A stretch of 48,854 bases of DNA, from positions 1 through 48,854 of the forward strand of contig JAFWBD010000060.1 of assembly GCA_017507325.1 (NCBI GenBank), written 5' to 3'. Source of the DNA: Clostridia bacterium (GTDB taxonomy: Bacteria; Bacillota; Clostridia; Oscillospirales; SIG627). The position numbers and the translations under genes were made by a program. The notes beneath the pieces are model-generated. The model was not told the origin of the DNA. It saw only the letters and a list, made by a program, of their open reading frames with translations, and searched no databases. Below are positions 32,394-39,534 of this stretch, one piece after another; positions within the stretch are counted from its first letter, which is position 1, and each line of letters opens with the position of its first letter.

Positions 32394-34763
32394 TTACTGA
32401 ACGGATCGGATATACTCTTTCACACCGGGAACGGAAACGAACTTTTCAGTCTTTCCTTCCTTGACGGCCACCAGCGTGGGTGCCTGCTTGATGCCGAGGC
32501 CCTCGGTCAGCGCAACGTTTTCCTGAGCCAGCACCTTGCTGTAGGAAACGCCCGCCTTTTCCAGAAGCTGTGCGGCGATCTTGCAGTTGGGACAGGTGGA
32601 GGAAGCGAACAGATAGATTCCGTCTGCCAGGAAGGAATTCTCCTTCTCGGCCTCCAAGGCGCACGCCTCCTTGGGACCCGAATGAGTCAATTTGGAATTG
32701 AGAATGTCGTAGGTCTTTCTTTCCTTGTACTCCTGGCTCTTTCCGTCGTTCCAGTTCTTCACGGGACGGTAATAGCCGGTGATACGGCTGTAGACCTCGG
32801 TCTCCTTGCCGCACTTGGGGCAGTGGAACTGCTCGCCCACCAGATACCCGTGCTCCTTGCATACCGAATAGGTGGGAGACAGGGTGTAGTAGGGCAGACG
32901 GTAATTCTCGGCGATCTTGCGGATGATGGAGGCAGCGGCTTTCCAATCGGGGAGCTTTTCTCCGATAAAGGCGTGGAACACCGTTCCGGAGGTGTAGCGG
33001 GTCTGGAGATCGTCCTGCACGTCCAAAGCAGAGAAGATATCGTCGGTATAGCCCACGGGCAGGTGGGAGGAGTTGGTGTAATAGGGGGTCTCTCCGTCGG
33101 AGGCACACTTAATATCGGGGAATCTCTTTCTGTCGTGCTTGGCAAGACGGAAGGCAGTGGACTCGGCGGGGGTTGCCTCCAGATTGTAGAGGTCGCCGTA
33201 TTTCTCCTGATAATCGGAGAGACGCTCACGAATATGATCCAGCACCTCCTTGGTGAACTGCTGGGTCTCGGCAGAGGTCAGATCCTTTCCGATCCACTTG
33301 GCGTTGAGGCCGGCCTCGTTCATACCCACAAGACCGATGGTGGAGAAGTGGTTGTTGAAGGTTCCCAGATATCTCTTGGTATAGGGATAAAGTCCCTCCT
33401 CCAGAAGCTTTGTGATGATGGTACGCTTGATCTTCAGAGAACGGGCGGCAATATCCATCATATGGTCCAGTCTCTTGTAGAAATCCTCCTTGTTTTCGGC
33501 AAGGTAGGCAATGCGGGGCATATTGATGGTCACAACGCCCACGGAGCCCGTGCTTTCGCCGCTTCCGAAATAGCCTCCGGATTTCTTTCTCAATTCTCTC
33601 AGATCCAAACGCAAGCGGCAGCACATACTGCGCACGTCCGAGGGCTCCATATCACTGTTGACGTAGTTGGAGAAATAGGGAGTACCGTATTTGGAGGTCA
33701 TTTCAAAGAGAAGCTTATTGTTCTCGGTTTCGGACCAATCGAAATCGCGGGTGATGGAATAGGTGGGAATGGGATACTGGAAGCCTCTGCCGTTGGCATC
33801 GCCCTCGATCATAATCTCGATGAAGGCGCGGTTGACCATATCCATTTCCTTTTTGCAATCGCCGTACTTGAAATCCACTCTCTTTCCGCCGATGATGGCA
33901 TATTCATCCTCCAGATCGTGAGGGCAGGTCCAGTCCAGCGTGATGTTGGAGAAGGGTGCCTGCGTACCCCAACGGCTGGGGGTATTGACGCCGTAGATAA
34001 AGGATTCGATACACTTCTTTACGGCATCGTAGCTGAGGTTATCGGCCTTTACAAAGGGAGCAAGGTAGGTGTCGAAGGAGGAAAATGCCTGCGCACCCGC
34101 CCACTCGTTCTGCATAATGCCGAGGAAGTTGACCATCTGATTGCAAAGGGTCGCCAAATGCTTTGCGGGAGCCGAGGTGATCTTTCCGGGAACCCCGCCG
34201 AGGCCCTCCTCGATCAGCTGCTTCAGGGACCAGCCTGCGCAGTAGCCCGTGAGCATGGACAGATCGTGCAGATGGATATCGGCGTTCTTATGAGCATTGG
34301 AGATCTCATCGTCGTAGATCTCGCTGAGCCAATAGTTTGCCGTGATGGCGCCGGAATTGTTGAGAATGAGACCTCCCACGGAATAGGTAACGGTGGAATT
34401 CTCCTTCACGCGCCAGTCAATATTTTTCACGTACTGATTGACGATATCGGTATAGTCCACCAGGGTGGATTTCATATTACGGAGCTTTTCTCTCTGACGG
34501 CGGTAGAGAATGTAGGCCTTGGCCACGTCGGCATAGCCTGCCTGAACCAGAACCGTCTCCACGCTGTCCTGAATGTCCTCCACGGCGACAAGGTCGCCCT
34601 CCACCTTGGGCTCGAAATCGCTGGTTACCTTCAGGGCCAGAAAATCGATGATATTGTCGTTAAAATTACGCTCGCATGCCTCAAAGGCAAGCTTAATGGC
34701 GGAAGAGATCTTGGAAATTTCAAATCCGACGATCTTACCGTCTCTCTTTTTTACCTGATACAT
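32394..34763 (-). CDS. nrdD: Anaerobic ribonucleoside-triphosphate reductase with C-terminal thioredoxin-like domain
   Basis: Oxygen-sensitive glycyl-radical enzyme making dNTPs from NTPs. 789 residues. Residues 1-95: ATP-cone (KRDGKIVGFEISKISSAIKL) for allosteric control. About 100-640: catalytic barrel. A zinc site follows (C-x2-H ... HCPKCGKE), then the glycyl-radical loop RITGYYRP (Gly about 663). Beyond the usual end there is a linker and an extra domain (about 690-789) of thioredoxin fold: beta strand, STCPNCK with Cys724/Cys727, QAPTLVAV with the cis-Pro, and a C-terminal helix. The fused redoxin probably supplies electrons, in place of formate, for ribonucleotide reduction. Translation follows nrdG after 10 nt. 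Confidence 0.93.
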   Translation of the reverse strand: MYQVKKRDGKIVGFEISKISSAIKLAFEACERNFNDNIIDFLALKVTSDFEPKVEGDLVAVEDIQDSVETVLVQAGYADVAKAYILYRRQREKLRNMKSTLVDYTDIVNQYVKNIDWRVKENSTVTYSVGGLILNNSGAITANYWLSEIYDDEISNAHKNADIHLHDLSMLTGYCAGWSLKQLIEEGLGGVPGKITSAPAKHLATLCNQMVNFLGIMQNEWAGAQAFSSFDTYLAPFVKADNLSYDAVKKCIESFIYGVNTPSRWGTQAPFSNITLDWTCPHDLEDEYAIIGGKRVDFKYGDCKKEMDMVNRAFIEIMIEGDANGRGFQYPIPTYSITRDFDWSETENNKLLFEMTSKYGTPYFSNYVNSDMEPSDVRSMCCRLRLDLRELRKKSGGYFGSGESTGSVGVVTINMPRIAYLAENKEDFYKRLDHMMDIAARSLKIKRTIITKLLEEGLYPYTKRYLGTFNNHFSTIGLVGMNEAGLNAKWIGKDLTSAETQQFTKEVLDHIRERLSDYQEKYGDLYNLEATPAESTAFRLAKHDRKRFPDIKCASDGETPYYTNSSHLPVGYTDDIFSALDVQDDLQTRYTSGTVFHAFIGEKLPDWKAAASIIRKIAENYRLPYYTLSPTYSVCKEHGYLVGEQFHCPKCGKETEVYSRITGYYRPVKNWNDGKSQEYKERKTYDILNSKLTHSGPKEACALEAEKENSFLADGIYLFASSTCPNCKIAAQLLEKAGVSYSKVLAQENVALTEGLGIKQAPTLVAVKEGKTEKFVSVPGVKEYIRSVQ

Positions 34764-34773
34764 ATACCTCTCC

Positions 34774-35466
34774 TTATTCTTCCTGTCCTCTCAGCCTCGC
34801 CGAGGGGATCGTTTTTCTGATAATGGCAAGCCATTCTGCCGTTTCGGCATCATCGAAGGCGCCGTAGCCCGATTCCAGAACGTTTCCGGAATCCCGAAAG
34901 CTCTGAAGAAAATACCGCTTTTCCCCTGCCAGAAAACGGCCGATCTCCTCAAAATCCTCTCTGCGGTGAATGCCCTTCACCGCGGTGGTTCGGAATTCAT
35001 AGGAAATCTTCGATTCCCGAAGCAGGCGGATGCTCTCTTCAAAGGGAGCAAAATCCGTTTTTTTCCCGACAGCCCTTTCGTAAGAGGAAGGGGCGGATTT
35101 GATATCCATCGCCACGTAATCCAAAAGATTCCGCTCCAAAAGAGCTCGAAGCGCCGAGGGATTGGATCCGTTGGTATCCAATTTTACCGAATAGCCCATT
35201 TTTTTGAGCCTTCCGATAAATTCGGGAAGATCCGGCTGAAGGGTGGGTTCCCCTCCCGTCACGCAGACCCCCTCCAAAATGCCTCGCCTGGATTCCAGAT
35301 AGGAAAAAAGCTCCTCCGTCTGATCGGGATTCTCCCGCGGGGCTCGGACCAGAGAGGCGTTGTGGCAAAAGGGACAGCGAAGATTGCACCCTCCCGTAAA
35401 CACGGTGCAGGCCACCTTGCCGGGGAAATCCAAAAGACTCAGCTTTTGATATCCTTGAACGTTCAT
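34774..35466 (-). CDS. nrdG: Anaerobic ribonucleotide reductase activating protein
   Basis: Radical SAM activase that generates the glycyl radical on NrdD. 230 residues. [4Fe-4S]/SAM motif CNLRCPFC (C-x3-C-x2-C, about 27-34), CVTGGEPTLQ (SAM-binding GGE), DTNGS and a C-terminal region for the partner. The extended AHL-type NrdG; CxxxCxxC spacing is canonical. ATG 35466 follows AGAAGGA. First gene of the nrdG-nrdD operon; the order is inverted relative to E. coli nrdD-nrdG. Controlled by twin NrdR boxes upstream. Confidence 0.92.
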   Translation of the reverse strand: MNVQGYQKLSLLDFPGKVACTVFTGGCNLRCPFCHNASLVRAPRENPDQTEELFSYLESRRGILEGVCVTGGEPTLQPDLPEFIGRLKKMGYSVKLDTNGSNPSALRALLERNLLDYVAMDIKSAPSSYERAVGKKTDFAPFEESIRLLRESKISYEFRTTAVKGIHRREDFEEIGRFLAGEKRYFLQSFRDSGNVLESGYGAFDDAETAEWLAIIRKTIPSARLRGQEE

Positions 35467-35495
35467 TTTGATCCTTCTTTCTTTACTGCCCCGAC

Positions 35496-35524
35496 AGTAT
35501 ATCATACAAAAGCCGTTTCGTCAA
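35496..35524 (-). promoter_or_regulatory. Promoter of nrdG-nrdD
   Basis: Minus strand TTGACG (35524-35519), 17-bp spacer, TATACT (35501-35496), 29 bp before nrdG. Confidence 0.8.
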
Positions 35525-35531
35525 GAAGAAA

Positions 35532-35579
35532 ACACAATATATTGTGTCTTTACGAAAAAGCACAAACAATATATTGTGA
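35532..35579. promoter_or_regulatory. Twin NrdR boxes upstream of nrdG
   Basis: Two 16-bp sites: ACACAATATATTGTGT at 35532-35547 (a perfect palindrome matching the NrdR consensus ACACWATATWTTGTGT) and AAACAATATATTGTGA at 35564-35579. Both share the CAATATATTG core and their centres are 32 bp apart, about three helical turns. Pairs with this spacing are the hallmark of NrdR, the ATP/dATP-sensing repressor of ribonucleotide reductase genes. They lie just upstream of the -35 box. The NrdR gene itself is not in the window. Confidence 0.9.
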
Positions 35580-35595
35580 TGCCGCTGAAAAACAA

Positions 35596-35638
35596 AACAA
35601 AGCCCTTTTTCTGCAAAAATGCGAAAAAGGGCTTTGTT
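35596..35638. terminator. Terminator after the small lipoprotein
   Basis: AACAAAGCCCTTTTTC and GAAAAAGGGCTTTGTT pair perfectly around an 11-12 nt loop. Used by the minus-strand gene at 35660-36034, and symmetrical enough to act in both directions. It also insulates the nrd promoter region. Confidence 0.85.
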
Positions 35639-35659
35639 CTCGGGCATTTTCCTTGTTTT

Positions 35660-36034
35660 TCAAGAAGAAATTCTGCGAAAGCGCAGGGCCTCTTCTCCCT
35701 CCTGACGGAAGATCAATTCCGTTTCACTTACCGAAAAGGTATAAAACGAGGAGGCACCGTCGCTGGTGATGGTAATTTGATTCTTTTTCACCTCATATTC
35801 CCCAAAGGGAATGGAAAAGGAAATGACATCTCCCTCGGTTTGCTCCAGGAAGATCTCCCCCTCCTCGGAGAAGCGGTAGACCATCAGGATCTTTCCCAGC
35901 GTGGGATCCGAGATCTCGGTTTCCCACCGACCGATGAGAGCCTTTTGGGAGGCAGAATTTCCGCAGGAAGACAAAACCAAAAGCAATGCCGCCATAAGGC
36001 CGATCACGGCCGCAATCCGTTTCAGACGAAGCAT
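35660..36034 (-). CDS. Small lipocalin-like lipoprotein of unknown function
   Basis: A 124-residue protein with a signal and lipobox (LVLSSC, about residue 24), then a beta-rich domain starting IGRWETEISDP and including EISFSIPF-like and FYTFSVSETELIF strands. This pattern (G-x-W then alternating strands) resembles small lipocalin-like stress lipoproteins (DUF5640-type), but I cannot assign a ligand. TAGGAGGG lies before the ATG at 36034. Its own promoter lies between it and spoIIE. Confidence 0.8.
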   Translation of the reverse strand: MLRLKRIAAVIGLMAALLLVLSSCGNSASQKALIGRWETEISDPTLGKILMVYRFSEEGEIFLEQTEGDVISFSIPFGEYEVKKNQITITSDGASSFYTFSVSETELIFRQEGEEALRFRRISS

Positions 36035-36064
36035 GTTTCCCTCCTACGATTTGATTTCGTCCTT

Positions 36065-36093
36065 ATTATGAAGGAAAATTGCTCATTTGTCAA
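36065..36093 (-). promoter_or_regulatory. Promoter of the small lipoprotein
   Basis: Minus strand TTGACA (36093-36088), 17-bp spacer, CATAAT (36070-36065). A second TTGACA lies 12 bp farther upstream. Confidence 0.65.
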
Positions 36094-36123
36094 TGGTTTT
36101 GTCAATTTTTCATTGAGAAAATT

Positions 36124-38601
36124 TCATTTGTTATTCATAATTCGAATCACAGCAATGCTCAGATCATCCCGAAAGTCCGCTTTTTCCCGTGCGGTGCGGA
36201 ACACCCGCTCGCAGAGATCGGCGGCATTGGAGAATTCCTCTCCGCTCAGAAGGGAGAACAGCCATCCGTCACGGGTCTCCCCCTCCTCTGCGCCGTCGCT
36301 CATCAGGATCAGAAAATCCCCCTCCCGCAGATCAAAGGCGGTCTGCTCGGCACACATACGGCTGAGCACCCCTGCAGGCGGTGTGCGGGATTCAATCTTA
36401 TGCAAGGCCCCGCGGCGCAAAACGTAGGAGGGGGCGGCGCCCGCCTTGATGAAATTGGCGTGAGCGGTATAGAGGTCGATCTCCAAAAGATCCACGGTGG
36501 TGAAGGTCTCGTCGGTCTTGGCCATCAAGAAGGTGTTGAGCATATCCAGCGTCACGTTTTTCGGCGAAGCGCAATGCATCAGCTTTTCGATGAAAATGGA
36601 GGAGAGACGGCTGGTGAAGGCGGCCTCCCGACCGCTGCCCATACCGTCGCAGATCAGGGTATAAAAATATTCTCGCTCCGTCTCGAAGAACAGGCAGGAA
36701 TCCCCGCAGATCACCTCCCCCTTCTTGGTACAGCCGGATTTGCCACATTCCAGCGCCAGAATCCGTTTCCGCTTCATCCGCAAGACCACGCTTTCCTCAA
36801 ACATCAGAAACTCGGGATCCTCAAAGCGGCAGGCAAATTCCTCCTCGAAGGTCCGACGGATCCGCTCCGAGGCCATGGTGACCTTTTCCAGCATCACCCC
36901 GTACACGTCGATCCGCAATTCCCGATCCCCGAAGATCGCCACCCGCCGATGGGACAGCCCCAGCTGCTTTAAGACGCGCCTTGCCCTTCCCTCCAGGGCG
37001 GGATTGTATTCCAATTCCCGATCCAATTCCCCTGCGGTGCTTCGGATCAGACGGGCCACGGCGCTGTATTCCCCCGCCAGGAGGCTGGTTTTGTTGTTTT
37101 TGTAATAATCGCCGCACATCTGAGAGAAGCGATCGTTGATGCGGCGGGCAAGATTCGGAAGCGAAATGCATTTTTCGGCAAAGGCGCGGGGAAAATCCTC
37201 CTCGGAGATCCGTCCCTCCTCCAGGAGCCTTGAGGCCACCGTCACCGTGGCGGCTGCGGAATAATCCCGCTTTTCTCCCCAGCATACCCCCGAGCGCACA
37301 CAGCGGGAGCAGATCTCGCTGCAGCAATCGGAGATCAGGCGGCTGCTTTCCGAAAGCTGAGGCTTTTTCATGGTGTCGCTGACGGTATAAAACACCTCCG
37401 AAAGAGAGGAAAAGGCCTCGCTCATCCGCCGAAGCTTATGCTTGGTTCTGCGAATGGTCTCCCGATGCAGAATCTCCCGCGGGGCTCCCTTCACCCGATG
37501 AATGCCCGCAGACGGCAGAAGGTACAGAATCGGATAGCCGAAAACGGCGGCCCAGATGTAGTTTTCCGTCAGAGAAGCAAAGGAGGAAAGCCCCTCGGCA
37601 TACAGACTGTAGCCCGAGGCTGCCGCAAAGGAGACCATCACCCCAACGGGGAGGGAATATTCGAAAAACAGCCCCGCAAAAAAGCCGCCCACCGCCAGAG
37701 CCGGTGCGGAAAAGGGAGCGGGGCAGGCCATTCCCCCGATCAATCCCACGGCGGCACCGTACAGCGCGCCGCGGTGCCGTGCCACGAAAAACATGGCGGG
37801 AACCGTCAGCAGAACGGGCAGTGAGAGAAACAGGACCCTCACCTCCCGCAACGAAAACAAAAACAGATAAAACAGCGCAAATTCCGTGGCCTCCAGATAC
37901 ACCCGCCTTCGGCTCTCGGCCAGGCTGTTTTCCGCCGTCACCGAGGAAAACACGTAAAATCCGCACAAAAGATAGGTCATCAAGGGGGTGAGAATGCCCA
38001 TGCTGGCACCGGCGATCACGCTTTTGGCGGAAAGTCCGATGACAAAGGCGATAAATAACCCCACCCCGCAGGAAAACAGCGCGGAAAGGGTGACGCGCGT
38101 CAAAAGAGAATCATCCATTTTTCCTCCCGTGATCCAAGCGCGGACGGAAAACAAAAGCACGTACCCGAAGAGGTAAAAAAATCCCTCCCCTCCCAAAAAG
38201 GCCGTGGAGCACAAAATTCCGCAAAGGGCACAGCCCAAAAGGGCCGTTTCCAACGCAGAGGCGGATTTTTCCCCTACGAAGGGAATGCGCAAATGCCCCC
38301 TTCCTCCCAAGGCCCCCAAAAGAGCAAAGCCCACGGGACGGGCCCCCATCGGGAAGCAGGCCAAGCTTGTAACGGCAAAAAACAAAAGCACCGCGGGAAA
38401 AGCGCCCACGAAGACCGCCCCTCGCAGGAAGCGTTTTTCCTCCCCCTTCTCCTCCGCCCAAACCGTCTCGGCAAAGGCCTCGGATACGGCCGTGATCAAG
38501 GACGCCGCCCGTCGGAAAAGAAGCCGCGGCATCCGCTTGATCCCGTAAAGAAGCCTCCCCTCTTCTCTTTTCTTTTTTTCGATTTTCATTTCTTTTTCCA
38601 T
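36124..38601 (-). CDS. spoIIE: Stage II sporulation protein E (SpoIIE phosphatase)
   Basis: Membrane-bound PP2C phosphatase that dephosphorylates SpoIIAA at the asymmetric septum and so activates sigma-F. About 825 residues, matching B. subtilis (827). Domain I: a basic N-terminus then about ten membrane helices (about 50-330). Domain II: a helical, Cys-containing regulatory region (about 340-590; CSEICSRCVRSGVCW). Domain III: PP2C phosphatase (about 600-825) with GDSCLFFETER, LICDGMGSGREAAFTSR (metal Asp) and FLILMSDGAEEG. ATG 38601 was chosen because GAAGG is 10 nt upstream; 38610 is possible but too close. A Spo0A-like promoter precedes it. Its partners SpoIIAA and SpoIIAB lie 11 kb away. 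Confidence 0.94.
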   Translation of the reverse strand: MEKEMKIEKKKREEGRLLYGIKRMPRLLFRRAASLITAVSEAFAETVWAEEKGEEKRFLRGAVFVGAFPAVLLFFAVTSLACFPMGARPVGFALLGALGGRGHLRIPFVGEKSASALETALLGCALCGILCSTAFLGGEGFFYLFGYVLLFSVRAWITGGKMDDSLLTRVTLSALFSCGVGLFIAFVIGLSAKSVIAGASMGILTPLMTYLLCGFYVFSSVTAENSLAESRRRVYLEATEFALFYLFLFSLREVRVLFLSLPVLLTVPAMFFVARHRGALYGAAVGLIGGMACPAPFSAPALAVGGFFAGLFFEYSLPVGVMVSFAAASGYSLYAEGLSSFASLTENYIWAAVFGYPILYLLPSAGIHRVKGAPREILHRETIRRTKHKLRRMSEAFSSLSEVFYTVSDTMKKPQLSESSRLISDCCSEICSRCVRSGVCWGEKRDYSAAATVTVASRLLEEGRISEEDFPRAFAEKCISLPNLARRINDRFSQMCGDYYKNNKTSLLAGEYSAVARLIRSTAGELDRELEYNPALEGRARRVLKQLGLSHRRVAIFGDRELRIDVYGVMLEKVTMASERIRRTFEEEFACRFEDPEFLMFEESVVLRMKRKRILALECGKSGCTKKGEVICGDSCLFFETEREYFYTLICDGMGSGREAAFTSRLSSIFIEKLMHCASPKNVTLDMLNTFLMAKTDETFTTVDLLEIDLYTAHANFIKAGAAPSYVLRRGALHKIESRTPPAGVLSRMCAEQTAFDLREGDFLILMSDGAEEGETRDGWLFSLLSGEEFSNAADLCERVFRTAREKADFRDDLSIAVIRIMNNK

Positions 38602-38637
38602 TTTTTTCATTCCTTCGCTTTTTTTGGTCGTGAAGCC

Positions 38638-38671
38638 ATTGTAGCACCGCCGAAAGGAAGGAAATGTCGAA
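38638..38671 (-). promoter_or_regulatory. Spo0A-dependent-type promoter of spoIIE
   Basis: Minus strand TCGACA (38670-38665), 21-bp spacer, TACAAT (38643-38638). The upstream element contains AATGTCGAA on the plus strand (38663-38671), matching the Spo0A box TTTGTCRAA at 7 of 9. In B. subtilis spoIIE and spoIIG use sigma-A promoters with about 21-22 bp spacing activated by Spo0A; this has the same geometry. Confidence 0.65.
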
Positions 38672-38749
38672 TTCGGAAACCAATGGTGCGGTATTTTTTC
38701 TCTTTCGGGAAAGAATATAGAAAAAAACAAAAAAAGAAAGGAATTTTCC

Positions 38750-39025
38750 ATGAAAAACTGTCTCGTCCAAGGGTGGCTCCACCCCGAGCGGATTCGGATC
38801 CGCCCCTTTTTCCGAATGGGATACCGCCTGCAAACGCCCGGCCAAAACGGCTGTGATACCAAAAGCGTTGCCTTTCATTGGAACACCAACGGAAAGGATC
38901 TGATCCTTTGGCTTTTGCTTCTTTGTCTTCTGATGCGCCTTCTTTACGGCTTTTTTTGCTGGAGGGAGCGGCACAGAATCAAAAAAGAAATGCGTTTTCG
39001 TTCCCTGAGACGCCGAAAAAAATGA
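38750..39025 (+). CDS. Small predicted membrane protein, unknown
   Basis: A 91-residue open frame with AGAAAGGAA 8 nt before its ATG, divergent from spoIIE. One strong hydrophobic helix (about 51-68, LILWLLLLCLLMRLLYG) is followed by a very basic tail ending RSLRRRKK. The first 45 residues are polar with two Cys. No family recognised. Good ribosome binding site and absence of an opposing gene favour a real gene, but its length makes it uncertain. Confidence 0.45.
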   Translation: MKNCLVQGWLHPERIRIRPFFRMGYRLQTPGQNGCDTKSVAFHWNTNGKDLILWLLLLCLLMRLLYGFFCWRERHRIKKEMRFRSLRRRKK

Positions 39026-39085
39026 GCAAATCGTAAATTTTCTCTATCATAATAGGAAAAACAGCGCTTTTCAGCAAAAAAGTCC

Positions 39086-39114
39086 TTGCGTTTTTTTATG
39101 ATCCGTGCTAAAAT
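39086..39114 (+). promoter_or_regulatory. Promoter of rpsO-pnp
   Basis: TTGCGT (39086-39091), 17-bp spacer, TAAAAT (39109-39114). Confidence 0.75.
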
Positions 39115-39119
39115 AATTC

Positions 39120-39257
39120 TCGCTGTGCTTGTGGTAGCACGGCGAAACATCATAGAATCCGTAACGCAGTAAAGGGAAAACGAATTCAGACGGCTCCGTC
39201 TCTTATTTCACCCGCCCTTGCCGGGTTATGGGATCAGAATTTTTGGAGGTGAAAACC
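39120..39257 (+). promoter_or_regulatory. rpsO leader, possible S15 autoregulatory region
   Basis: About 135 nt of untranslated leader. Visible stems include GTGCT...AGCAC (near 39127-39140), GACGG...CCGTC (near 39190-39203) and CCCG...CGGG near the ribosome binding site. Many bacteria repress rpsO through S15 binding to such a leader; I cannot show that this one folds into the known motif. The ribosome binding site is GGAGG, 7-8 nt before the ATG. Confidence 0.45.
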
Positions 39258-39521
39258 ATGCTGAAAGAAGAAAAGCAGCAAATCATTACCACTTACGCAA
39301 CCCACGAGGGTGACACCGGATCTCCCGAGGTTCAGATCGCCATTCTGACCTCAAGAATCAACACCCTGACCGAGCATCTCAAGCTCAACAAGAAGGACCA
39401 CCACTCCCGCAGAGGTATGCTGAAGATGGTCGGCCACAGAAGAAACCTTCTGAACTACCTGCAGAAGAAGGACATCAACCGCTACAGAGCCATCATCGAA
39501 AAGCTCGGCCTGAGAAAGTAA
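39258..39521 (+). CDS. rpsO: 30S ribosomal protein S15
   Basis: An 87-residue ribosomal protein binding 16S rRNA helices 20-22 in the platform. Whole-length match to the family: [39 protein letters not shown] (conserved His-His-Ser-Arg rRNA contacts) and [14 protein letters not shown] 39258 follows TTGGAGGTG. The next gene, pnp, starts 13 nt on, the classic rpsO-pnp operon. Confidence 0.98.
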   Translation: MLKEEKQQIITTYATHEGDTGSPEVQIAILTSRINTLTEHLKLNKKDHHSRRGMLKMVGHRRNLLNYLQKKDINRYRAIIEKLGLRK

Positions 39522-39534
39522 TTTGGGCGTCGAT

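Noticed and set aside
32682..34820. 712-codon plus-strand frame
   Set aside because: Antisense to nrdD; composition (His/Gly/Val-rich, no signals) is that of a mirror of a biased gene, not a protein family. The same applies to long frames opposite nhaC (4332-5996), pnp (39493-41490) and LCP (28319-29593).
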